NCBI GenBank assembly: GCA_021786555.1
Contig: JAJYNB010000305.1
Coordinates: forward strand, 1 to 6,031
Length of the DNA stretch: 6,031 nt
Reading direction: 5' to 3'
Source of the DNA: Bacillota bacterium
Lineage (GTDB): Bacteria > Bacillota > Desulfitobacteriia > Desulfitobacteriales > JAJXUE01
Shown here: piece by piece, positions 1 to 6,004 of the stretch
How the letters are laid out: each line of letters starts with the position of its first letter
Numbering within the stretch: the first letter of the stretch is position 1
Notes under the pieces: generated by a model
Told to the model about the DNA's origin: nothing
Databases searched by the model: none
What the model saw: the letters and a program-made list of their open reading frames with translations, nothing else
Program-made: the position numbers and the translations under genes

Positions 1-1063
1 TTTTAGCTACAGTGAAGAAAAACGGTTTGCCCACCGAAGCGTGCTTTTCCTTGATTTCGTCCAGGCTCATAAAATTTACCGGGGCGCACAAGTTGGTAGG
101 GCCGCCCTCCGTCAATCCGTAACCCAGGCACATTTTGAGACCTTTTTGCCAGAACCTCTCCATAAGCTGTTCGGGTGTGGGAGCGGCCCCGGACATAACC
201 CACTCCACCGAGGACCAGTCAGTAGTTTCAAACTCCGGTTGGTCAGCAATCATCCTGAAAATAGTGGCTGCTCCGAAGACATAATTTGGTTTGTAGTCTG
301 TAATAACTTTCAGCGTAAGGGCGGGATCAAACAATCTGTTGATTAATACCCGTCCTCCTACCGTCAACAGAGCCAGAGTCAGCAGGTTCCACCCACCGGT
401 ATGGAATAAAGGCAATAACAAATGAAAAGTCTTGTCCCGGTTTAATCCCCAGTCCAGGATGTTGTTCAATTGGTTATAGAGCACAGCCCCGTAAGATATC
501 GTGGCACCTTTGGGAAGACCGGTAGTACCGCCGGTATGAATGAGCAAATAAATATCTTCCAGGGCCAGCCCTTGGCGCTTCCTGGGACTGTGGTCCGGGT
601 AGTTCATTATCTCAGCATAGGCAGGACCATTTGCATCCTGTTGATCAGCCCCCAGCATCACATAATGCATCAATGCAGGAAGGTTTTGCTTTATTTCCTC
701 TACCGTGGAGCCAAACACGTCCTCGAAGAACAATACCTTGGGTTCTTCATTCTGGATCAACTTAGCCAACTCACCCGGTGTAAGCCGGACATTGTAGGGA
801 ACAAAAATTGCTCCTAATTTACCGCAAGCAAAGAGGCCATCAAACATTTCCACCCTGTTTCTGGAGATGAAGGCCACTCTGTCCCCTTTGTGGACGTCAA
901 ACCGGTCTCCCAAATAGTTGGCCAGCCGGTTGGCGCGCTTGTTTAAATCTCCATAGGTATAATTCACACCGCTGTCTAAATCGACAATCGCTTCCCGTTT
1001 TGGATTGAGCATAGCCGTTCGGCCAATCAGGTCCCCAAGCCATTCCCAATCTTTAGATATCAC
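1..1063 (-). CDS. AMP-forming acyl-CoA ligase (probable fatty-acid type), 3' end outside window
   Basis: This gene would activate a carboxylic acid, probably a fatty acid, with ATP to an acyl-AMP and then to an acyl-CoA in the cytoplasm. I translated the minus strand codon by codon and found 354 uninterrupted codons with no stop before the window edge, so only the C-terminal part (about a third of a usual 500-residue ligase) is missing. Visible motifs of the adenylate-forming superfamily are the phosphate-binding loop TGGTTGLPKG (residues 177-186), PLFHTGGW (218-225), SGAAPTPE (291-298) and the adenine-binding YGLTEGG (315-321). The TGGTTG form of the loop is common in fatty-acyl-CoA ligases. 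The GTG start at 1063 is chosen because GGGAGGGGG lies 8 nt upstream and the protein then begins like family members (SKDWEWLGDLIGRTAMLNP). The gene lies downstream of a TetR regulator on the same strand. Family call is firm; chain-length specificity cannot be read. Confidence 0.9.
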   Translation of the reverse strand, partial: MISKDWEWLGDLIGRTAMLNPKREAIVDLDSGVNYTYGDLNKRANRLANYLGDRFDVHKGDRVAFISRNRVEMFDGLFACGKLGAIFVPYNVRLTPGELAKLIQNEEPKVLFFEDVFGSTVEEIKQNLPALMHYVMLGADQQDANGPAYAEIMNYPDHSPRKRQGLALEDIYLLIHTGGTTGLPKGATISYGAVLYNQLNNILDWGLNRDKTFHLLLPLFHTGGWNLLTLALLTVGGRVLINRLFDPALTLKVITDYKPNYVFGAATIFRMIADQPEFETTDWSSVEWVMSGAAPTPEQLMERFWQKGLKMCLGYGLTEGGPTNLCAPVNFMSLDEIKEKHASVGKPFFFTVAK

Positions 1064-1071
1064 TGGATCGT

Positions 1072-1080
1072 CCCCCTCCC
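1072..1080 (-). promoter_or_regulatory. Ribosome binding site of the acyl-CoA ligase
   Basis: GGGAGGGGG on the minus strand ends 8 nt before the GTG codon at 1063-1061. It decides the start, because two further in-frame GTG codons (1096 and 1219) have no comparable site upstream. Confidence 0.65.
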
Positions 1081-1218
1081 GAAAAGTCTTTCTCACTCTG
1101 CCGGCCCACGCTCGCCCTAGGCGCTGCTGAGCAGACCCCCATGCCCCTTTACACGTCAACGTCAGCGGATAAAAATACTTCCCCCAAAAGTCCTTCAGGC
1201 CCCGGAAGCAGACATCCA

Positions 1219-1288
<70 letters not shown>

Positions 1289-1301
1289 CTCTCTTTTTGG
1301 G

Positions 1302-1937
1302 CTACCTCCTTTCGCCTAATAATCCCTCCATGACTAAACTCATGGCGGCGGTCATAGCTTTCTCCGGTACAGGTTCTTTCTCCCACAGAACCCAGCGCAT
1401 GCCAAGAAACTCGGCTATCCCTATCAAGGCATAAGCAACGGTTTCCGGGTCCAAATGCCGGAACTCTCCCGCTTTCATAGCCGCTTCCAGTCCTGTGATA
1501 TAACCTTCTGCAAAGCGGCGGTAATACCACTTGTAAAGATCTTCGTCTACAAAGGCCAGGTCTTGGACAATGCGGTAGAGGTTGCGGTGTTCCTTGATAA
1601 AGGAAAAGAAGATCGCAAAACCGCCTTCTTCAGCTTCCCGGCGGCTGGCCGCTCCGCTCACAGCCTGGCTGATTTCCCGGCGCAGGTTATGGCTCAAATC
1701 CTTAACCAAGGCCTCGAATATATCTTTTTTGCTGCGAAAGTAAATGTAGAATGTCCCCTGGGCCACACCGGCCTTCAATGTTATGTCTACCATTGAAGCG
1801 CTGTAATACCCTTTAGCGCCAAACACCTCTTCCGCCGCTGCCAGGAGCTTGTTCCGGGTAGCCTCGCCCCTGCTGGTCTTGGCGTAGGAGTACCTGTTCC
1901 GGTCCATGTTTTGGTTATTCAAATCCTCAGTTGACAA
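1302..1937 (-). CDS. TetR/AcrR-family transcriptional regulator, likely for fatty-acid metabolism
   Basis: This is a 211-residue dimeric DNA-binding repressor of the TetR family, the usual length for the family. The N-terminal DNA-binding domain covers roughly residues 25-75: a first helix (RNKLLAAAEEVFGAKGYY), then the helix-turn-helix around residues 46-67 with the family signature GVAQGTFYIYF followed by SKKDIFEALV. The remainder is a helical ligand-binding and dimerisation domain with no recognisable ligand signature. The start is TTG at 1937, with GGAG 8 nt upstream; the first internal ATG (residue 11) lacks a binding site and would still leave the domain intact. The acyl-CoA ligase lies 238 bp downstream on the same strand. 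Bacillus FadR, a TetR protein controlling fatty-acid breakdown, is the closest functional analogy. Target genes and the acyl-CoA ligand are inference. The gene ends with a purine-rich AAAGGAGGTAG that contains its TAG stop. Confidence 0.88.
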   Translation of the reverse strand: MSTEDLNNQNMDRNRYSYAKTSRGEATRNKLLAAAEEVFGAKGYYSASMVDITLKAGVAQGTFYIYFRSKKDIFEALVKDLSHNLRREISQAVSGAASRREAEEGGFAIFFSFIKEHRNLYRIVQDLAFVDEDLYKWYYRRFAEGYITGLEAAMKAGEFRHLDPETVAYALIGIAEFLGMRWVLWEKEPVPEKAMTAAMSLVMEGLLGERR

Positions 1938-2165
1938 TTAAATCACTCCATACTGCTCTTTGTAATAGCGGTAATCTTATAGAGCTTATTAAGCCAGACG
2001 CAGGTGTGAACCCTGCCTAATTCTCCGGCGGGGCCCTGATGCTTCAAAATATGGGATATGAATCACCTCTCATGTTTATTCTAATGCCTGTATCTGTACC
2101 CTTCTATGATTTCTCCGCGAACTGCCGTATTTCGTCTGTTAACAGCCCAAATTTCTCTCTTAGCG
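1938..2165. other. AT-richer intergenic stretch upstream of the TetR gene, promoter not resolved
   Basis: No convincing gene lies here on either strand. It should hold the promoter and operator of the TetR gene, but I found no pair of hexamers close to the housekeeping consensus at proper spacing. Two small structures stand out: a direct repeat CTTAT-AGAG-CTTAT at 1976-1989, and a hairpin with a 5-bp stem GCAGG/CCTGC and a 7-nt loop at 2000-2016. Either might be an operator or transcript element, but neither is strong. Confidence 0.5.
1946..1949 (-). promoter_or_regulatory. Ribosome binding site supporting the TTG start of the TetR gene
   Basis: GGAG on the minus strand is separated by 8 nt (TGATTTAA) from the TTG codon at 1937-1935. 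No ATG or GTG in this frame has a similar site, which favours the TTG start. Confidence 0.5.
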
Positions 2166-2208
2166 GTGAGTCACTCGGGGACGGTTCCCGACTGACTCAA
2201 AAAAACGT

Positions 2209-2438
2209 GTGTCAGGGGGACGGTTCCGTTGACACTCCTAAGCAAATGTCAGGGGGACGGTTCCCTTGACACTCCTGCATTTGCGAATGTGTCAGGGGGA
2301 CGGTTCCCTTGACACTCCTAAGCAAATGTCAGGGGGACGGTTCCCTTGACACTCCTGCATTTGCGAATGTGTCAGGGGGACGGTTCCCTTGACACTCCTG
2401 CATTTGCGAATGTGTCAGGGGGACGGTTCCCTTGACAC
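2209..2438 (+). repeat. Six direct 27-bp palindromes with two alternating spacers
   Basis: Units lie at 2209-2235, 2246-2272, 2289-2315, 2326-2352, 2369-2395 and 2412-2438. Each has a GTGTCA arm (ATGTCA in units 2 and 4), a middle GGGGGACGGTTCCCT and a TGACAC arm; the first unit has CCGT where the others have CCCT. Two spacers recur: a 10-bp one, tcctaagcaa, after units 1 and 3, and a 16-bp one, tcctgcatttgcgaat, after units 2, 4 and 5. This gives an 80-bp higher-order period (units 1+2, then 3+4) and a final single 43-bp step. Such regularity points to tandem duplication rather than independent insertion. Confidence 0.93.
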
Positions 2439-2464
2439 TCCTGCATTTGGTGAGCAGGATTGCG

Positions 2465-2491
2465 GTGTCAACGGACCTGTCCCCCTGACAC
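2465..2491 (-). repeat. Inverted 27-bp palindrome of the island
   Basis: On the minus strand this unit has the arms GTGTCA and TGACAC and a middle GGGGGACAGGTCCGT, so it is closest to the first plus-strand unit at 2209-2235, sharing its CCGT variant. With that unit it forms the inner inverted pair of the island. Confidence 0.88.
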
Positions 2492-2501
2492 CACACAAAA
2501 A

Positions 2502-2536
2502 GTGAGTCAATGAAGAACCGTCCCCGGGTGACTCAC
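2502..2536 (-). repeat. Inverted 35-bp palindrome, right boundary of the island
   Basis: On the minus strand the unit starts GTGAGTCACCCGGGGACGG and ends TTGACTCAC. It pairs with the plus-strand unit at 2166-2200, which starts GTGAGTCACTCGGGGACGG. The 8-bp outer arms are perfectly complementary, while the inner stem on the TTCTTC side has decayed. Confidence 0.88.
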
Positions 2537-2548
2537 TGCACCAAATGC

Positions 2549-2582
2549 AAAAAACCCGGCGGGCGGGCGGCCTGCCGGGTTT
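2549..2582 (-). terminator. Intrinsic terminator of the tig-clpP-clpX operon
   Basis: On the minus strand a perfect 9-bp stem AAACCCGGC/GCCGGGTTT (2582-2574 with 2560-2552) encloses a 13-nt GC-rich loop and runs into a T tract ending at 2549. It begins 12 bp after the clpX stop codon, the classic place for a Rho-independent terminator. The left flank of the T tract overlaps an inverted repeat related to the adjacent island. Confidence 0.9.
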
Positions 2583-2594
2583 GGTTTGGTTGGT

Positions 2595-3854
2595 TTAGGC
2601 TGTTTCTTCTTTTTTCTTCTTCTTGTCCACTGTGACCAGGAGGGGTTCTTCCTTCTTCTGGACCACATCCTTGGTGATGATGCACTTGGTGACATCGGTA
2701 CGGGAAGGAATGTCATACATCACGTTCAGCATGAGTTCCTCCACGATGGCCCGAAGTCCCCTGGCCCCGGTGTTCCGCTTGATAGCTTCTTCTGCGATGG
2801 CCTTCAGTGCCTCTTCTTTGAACTCCAGGGTTACCCCGTCCAGTTCACACAGTTTCTGGTACTGTTTTACCAGGGCGTTTTTCGGCTCGGTGAGGATTTG
2901 AATCAGCGCTGGCTCATCCAGAGCGTCCAAAGTTACAATCACGGGCAGGCGGCCGACAAATTCAGGTATAAGCCCAAACCTGAGCAGGTCTGCCGGCAGG
3001 ATTTGCTTCAGGGTGTCCCCGATCTGTCCTTCCTGCTTGCTCTTGATTTCGGCGCCAAAGCCCATGACTTTTTTGCCTATCCTGTTCTGGATTATCTTCT
3101 CCACGCCATCAAAGGCTCCGCCGCAGATAAACAGAATATTGGTCGTATCCAGCTGAATGAATTCCTGGTGGGGGTGCTTGCGTCCGCCCTGGGGTGGGAC
3201 ACTGGCTACCGTTCCCTCCAAAATTTTCAGTAGGGCCTGCTGAACTCCCTCACCGGATACGTCCCGGGTGATAGAGGGATTTTCCGACTTGCGGGCGATT
3301 TTATCCACCTCGTCAATGTAAACAATCCCTTTCTCAGCCTTTTCCACATCATAGTCCGCAGCCTGAATCAGCTTGAGCAGGATGTTTTCCACGTCCTCGC
3401 CCACGTAGCCTGCCTCAGTCAGAGACGTGGCATCGGCAATGGCAAAGGGAACATTGAGCACCTTGGCCAGAGTTGAAGCCAGCAGGGTCTTGCCCGACCC
3501 AGTGGGACCCAGCATCAGAATATTTGACTTCTGCAACTCAACGTCGTCAATCTTCATCCCCAGGTTAATACGCTTGTAGTGATTGTAGACAGCAACGGAA
3601 AGAGCCTTTTTGGCTGGGTCCTGTCCGATTACATACTGGTCAAGAATGTCGCGAATTTCCTTGGGCTTCGGCACATCGCTCATTTCAAAGCCCAAATCTT
3701 CGCTCAATTCCTCTTCAATAATCTCGTTGCACAGTTCAATACACTCGTCGCAGATATACACACCCGGGCCGGCAACCAACTTCTTTACCTGGTCCTGAAG
3801 TTTGCCACAGAAAGAACACTTGAGTTGGCTTTTCTCGTCGGTATTCTTGTACAT
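2595..3854 (-). CDS. clpX: ATP-dependent Clp protease ATP-binding subunit ClpX
   Basis: ClpX is the hexameric AAA+ unfoldase that recognises degradation tags, unfolds the substrate with ATP and threads it into ClpP. The 419-residue protein has the usual length. The N-terminal zinc-binding domain shows C13, C16, C35 and C38. The AAA+ module shows Walker A GPTGSGKT (116-123), the pore-1 loop GYVGE (149-153), Walker B GIVYIDEVDK (176-185), the RKH pore loop (225-227), the arginine-finger region FVGRLP (299-304, R302) and the sensor-2 motif GARGLR (363-368). The ClpP-docking loop reads MGF (264-266) where the family typically has IGF, a conservative change. The C-terminus ends in a lysine/glutamate-rich tail (KKKKKEETA). 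The ATG at 3854 has AGAGGTG 5 nt upstream. The gene follows clpP after 21 bp and is the last gene of the operon, closed by a terminator 12 bp downstream. Confidence 0.98.
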   Translation of the reverse strand: MYKNTDEKSQLKCSFCGKLQDQVKKLVAGPGVYICDECIELCNEIIEEELSEDLGFEMSDVPKPKEIRDILDQYVIGQDPAKKALSVAVYNHYKRINLGMKIDDVELQKSNILMLGPTGSGKTLLASTLAKVLNVPFAIADATSLTEAGYVGEDVENILLKLIQAADYDVEKAEKGIVYIDEVDKIARKSENPSITRDVSGEGVQQALLKILEGTVASVPPQGGRKHPHQEFIQLDTTNILFICGGAFDGVEKIIQNRIGKKVMGFGAEIKSKQEGQIGDTLKQILPADLLRFGLIPEFVGRLPVIVTLDALDEPALIQILTEPKNALVKQYQKLCELDGVTLEFKEEALKAIAEEAIKRNTGARGLRAIVEELMLNVMYDIPSRTDVTKCIITKDVVQKKEEPLLVTVDKKKKKEETA

Positions 3855-3875
3855 AATATCACCTCTCTACCGGCT

Positions 3876-4478
3876 CTACTTGGCCTTTTTCTGCGGCTTG
3901 ACCATCACCCCGTCTACAAGTCCATATTCCTTGGCCTCTTCGGCCGTCATGAAATAGTCCCTGTCGGTGTCCCTTTCGATCTTCTCCAGCGGTTGACCTG
4001 TTCTCTCTGCTAAAATGTTATTCAACCGTTCCCTGGTGCGGACCAAATGTTTAGCATGAATTTCAATTTCGGTGGCCTGACCGCCAAGACCGCTCATCAA
4101 AGGCTGGTGAATCATAATTTCACTATTGGGCAGGGCGGAGCGTTTGCCCTTGGCTCCCGCCGCGAGAAGGAAAGCACCCATGCTGGCCGCCATGCCCACA
4201 CAGATGGTTTGCACATCAGGTTTCACATGCTGCATGGTGTCATAGATTGCCATACCCGATGTAATAGACCCACCCGGGCTGTTGATGTACAGGAATATGT
4301 CTTTGTCCGGATCTTCCGCCTCTAAAAAAAGCATCTGGGCAATGACCAGATTGGCCACCATATCATTGATTGGTCCGCCGATGAAAATGATTCTGTCCTT
4401 TAGCAAGCGGGAATAGATGTCATAGGCCCGCTCTCCCCGGTTAGTTTGTTCTACTACCATAGGTACTAAGGTAGACAT
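3876..4478 (-). CDS. clpP: ATP-dependent Clp protease proteolytic subunit ClpP
   Basis: ClpP is the cytoplasmic serine protease that forms a barrel of two heptameric rings and degrades proteins delivered by ClpX or other Clp ATPases. The 200-residue product is full length. The catalytic triad is Ser99 in GMAASMGAF, His124 in MIHQPL and, by alignment with Bacillus subtilis ClpP from memory, Asp174 in RDTDRDYF. The oxyanion-side motif YINSPGGSIT (64-73) and the N-terminal EQTNRGERAYDIYSRLLKDR are intact. After HQPL the handle region reads MSGLGGQATE, one residue longer than in B. subtilis. The ATG at 4478 is preceded by GAGAGGTG at 9 nt, and the resulting start MSTLVPMVVEQ matches the family; the ATG at residue 7 is less likely. 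It lies between tig and clpX, the standard operon position. Confidence 0.98.
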   Translation of the reverse strand: MSTLVPMVVEQTNRGERAYDIYSRLLKDRIIFIGGPINDMVANLVIAQMLFLEAEDPDKDIFLYINSPGGSITSGMAIYDTMQHVKPDVQTICVGMAASMGAFLLAAGAKGKRSALPNSEIMIHQPLMSGLGGQATEIEIHAKHLVRTRERLNNILAERTGQPLEKIERDTDRDYFMTAEEAKEYGLVDGVMVKPQKKAK

Positions 4479-4505
4479 GAATACTTACACCTCTCTTCTT
4501 CTTCA

Positions 4506-4523
4506 AATTAGGCAGGCCTAATT
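4506..4523. other. Perfect 8-bp palindrome over the tig stop codon
   Basis: The arms AATTAGGC (4506-4513) and GCCTAATT (4516-4523) are perfectly complementary with two bases between them; the TAG stop of tig lies in the right arm. As RNA it would form a 7-bp hairpin with a 4-nt loop in the tig-clpP gap. On the minus strand it is followed by TTGAAGAAGAAG and not by a T run, so it is not an intrinsic terminator. It might stabilise or separate the tig and clpP parts of the message, or bind a protein; this is unproven. Confidence 0.6.
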
Positions 4524-5798
4524 ATTAGACACAAGGAATTCCACAGTTTTGTCGTTAATCAAGCCCCTGCTGAACAGCTTCAACTCGCCGCGTTTTTCCA
4601 GAGCAGAGCGGAACTGCGCCGCATCCTGTTTATACTGGTCCGCATACTTGTCAATCTCCACCTGTATTTCTGCGTCGGAAGCCTCAATACCTGCCTGATT
4701 GGCGACAGCTTCCAAAACCAATTCTGTTTTCACGCCTTGTTCCGCTTGAGGCCGGTATTTATCCTGCAATTCCTGCAGGTTTGTCCCGGCATACTGCAGG
4801 TATTGTTCAAAAGATAACCCTTGATATTGCAGGCGCTGCGCCAAATCATTGACCATCTCCGCCACACGCTGATCAACCATCACCTCTGGAATCTCAACAG
4901 TGGCATTTTCCACGGCTTTGGCTACCACGGCATTGCGGAAATCCCTTTCCGCTCTCTCTTCGCCTGTCTTTAAAAGCTTACTCCTTAGGTCAGCCTTTAA
5001 TTCCTCCAGGGTCTCAAATTCACTGACGTCCTTGGCAAACTCATCATCCAAAGGCGTGAGCTCCTTGCGCTTGATTCCCTTGATGCTTACCTTGAACACC
5101 GCTTCTTTCCCTGCTAAATCGGTCGAGTGGTATTCCACCGGAAAAGTTACCTTGACATCAAGCTCCGCACCCAAAGAGGCGCCAACCACCTGTTCCTCAA
5201 AACCGGGAATAAAGGTGTTGGAGCCGATGACCAGGGGGTAATCCACACCCTTTCCGCCAGGGAAAGCCTCACCGCTCACAAAACCCTCAAAGTCAATGAG
5301 GGCAGTATCTCCGTCTTCTACCTTGCCGTCCTCAATGTCGACGACCTTGGCGTGCCGTTCCTGCATGGACTTGATCTGGCTGTCCACCTGTTCATCATCA
5401 ACCTTGAACTCAGGTTTCTCCACACCCAAGCCCTTGTACTGGCCCAGCTCCACTTCCGGCTTGACAACTACCGTAGCCTTGAACACCAGTTCCTCGCCTG
5501 CTTCGCCCTTCAGAACCTCTACTTCAGGACGGTCCACCGGTTCGATACCGCTCTCTTCGACAGCTTTGCTGTAAGCGTCAGGAATAACAAACTCATATGC
5601 TTCTTCCAAAATAGTTTCTTTACCTAACCGGGCTTCTACGACAGTCCTGGGGGCTTTGCCTTTGCGGAAACCCGGGATATTAACCTTGCCCGCAACCTTT
5701 TTATAAGCCCGGTCGTAAGCCTGCTGAAAATCTCCGGCTTTAACCGTAATTTCCAGGGCCACGCGATTCTTCTCTATTTTGTCCAGTTTTACAGTCAT
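4518..5798 (-). CDS. tig: Trigger factor, ribosome-associated chaperone and prolyl isomerase
   Basis: Trigger factor binds ribosomal protein L23 at the tunnel exit and shields nascent chains; its middle domain catalyses prolyl cis-trans isomerisation. The 426-residue protein has the usual length and all three domains. The N-terminal ribosome-binding domain contains the signature GFRKGKAP (43-50). An FKBP-like domain covers roughly 155-242 (DGDTALIDFEGFVSGEAFPGG, then FIPGFEEQVVGASLG). The C-terminal helical arms run from about 255 to the end and include PEVMVDQRVAEMV. The ATG at 5798 has AAGGAGGAG about 5 nt upstream. It is the first gene of the operon, 39 bp before clpP. Nothing in its sequence is unusual. 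Confidence 0.98.
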   Translation of the reverse strand: MTVKLDKIEKNRVALEITVKAGDFQQAYDRAYKKVAGKVNIPGFRKGKAPRTVVEARLGKETILEEAYEFVIPDAYSKAVEESGIEPVDRPEVEVLKGEAGEELVFKATVVVKPEVELGQYKGLGVEKPEFKVDDEQVDSQIKSMQERHAKVVDIEDGKVEDGDTALIDFEGFVSGEAFPGGKGVDYPLVIGSNTFIPGFEEQVVGASLGAELDVKVTFPVEYHSTDLAGKEAVFKVSIKGIKRKELTPLDDEFAKDVSEFETLEELKADLRSKLLKTGEERAERDFRNAVVAKAVENATVEIPEVMVDQRVAEMVNDLAQRLQYQGLSFEQYLQYAGTNLQELQDKYRPQAEQGVKTELVLEAVANQAGIEASDAEIQVEIDKYADQYKQDAAQFRSALEKRGELKLFSRGLINDKTVEFLVSNN

Positions 5799-5803
5799 TA
5801 ATG

Positions 5804-5812
5804 CTCCTCCTT
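5804..5812 (-). promoter_or_regulatory. Ribosome binding site of tig
   Basis: AAGGAGGAG on the minus strand is a near-perfect match to the anti-Shine-Dalgarno sequence at good distance from the ATG at 5798, and fixes the start. Confidence 0.8.
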
Positions 5813-5876
5813 AAGCTCATGTATATGTAGTGTCTAAATTATGCGTACCTTATCTATTTTAACCAGAAATTGCTAA

Positions 5877-5882
5877 ATTATA
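5877..5882 (-). promoter_or_regulatory. Candidate -10 box of the tig-clpP-clpX promoter
   Basis: A consensus TATAAT occurs on the minus strand about 80 bp upstream of the tig start. The region 16-18 bp further upstream (around TATAGCTT) is a poor -35 match, so the assignment is tentative. An upstream gene ends in a terminator at the window edge, so a promoter in 5813-6003 is expected. I see no CtsR-type GGTCAAA direct repeat and no CIRCE inverted repeat. Confidence 0.4.
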
Positions 5883-5957
5883 GTTGTTTCTTGCCTATAA
5901 GCTATACCATGCCTTACTTTATTCTACGGTGGTGGGTTATTTCCTGCCAAACTGGCC

Positions 5958-5981
5958 CGGGAACTATTATTTCAATTCCCG
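5958..5981. other. Hairpin-forming inverted repeat upstream of tig
   Basis: CGGGAA (5958-5963) and TTCCCG (5976-5981) are complementary with a 12-nt AT-rich loop. On the minus strand no T run follows. It lies upstream of the candidate -10 box and might be an operator or a weak transcript structure; I cannot decide. Confidence 0.4.
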
Positions 5982-6004
5982 CAGGCGGCCTGAATTATTA
6001 CGAT

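Larger units (their letters stand above)
2166..2536. repeat. REP/REPIN-like island of nine imperfect palindromes, bounded by inverted copies
   Basis: Nine short palindromes share the core GGGGACGGTTC or a close variant. Their order and orientation is: a 35-bp unit (2166-2200, plus), six 27-bp units (plus), a 27-bp unit (2465-2491, minus), and a 35-bp unit (2502-2536, minus). The outer units carry the arm GTGAGTCA and the inner ones GTGTCA, so the island is framed by two nested inverted pairs. There is no transposase gene in the island and I see no target-site duplication. The arrangement resembles REP/REPIN clusters or small non-autonomous elements, some of which are mobilised by IS200-like REP-associated tyrosine transposases; that link is inference. 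The island lies beyond the clpX terminator, so clpX transcripts should normally not enter it. Confidence 0.9.

Noticed and set aside
1..1063. Pseudogene or frameshift in the ligase
   Set aside because: Codon-by-codon reading of the minus strand shows one open frame with motifs in order. The missing 3' end is due to the window edge.
2000..2016. tRNA T-arm
   Set aside because: A 5-bp stem with a 7-nt loop containing TTCACA is present on the minus strand, but the loop does not fit the TTCRANN pattern and no acceptor, D or anticodon arms surround it.
2039..2269. Small plus-strand open frame of 76 codons
   Set aside because: It has no good ribosome binding site, runs into the palindrome island and its end simply translates the repeats.
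2209..2438. CRISPR array
   Set aside because: The repeated units are regular, but the spacers are only 10 or 16 bp, are themselves repeated, and the units are palindromes occurring in both orientations.
2586..3233. Plus-strand open frames opposite clpX, clpP and tig
   Set aside because: They are antisense to strongly conserved coding genes, have no supporting signals and show no recognisable domain.
5813..6003. CtsR or CIRCE heat-shock operator for the clp operon
   Set aside because: I found no GGTCAAA direct repeat and no CIRCE inverted repeat in the tig leader.
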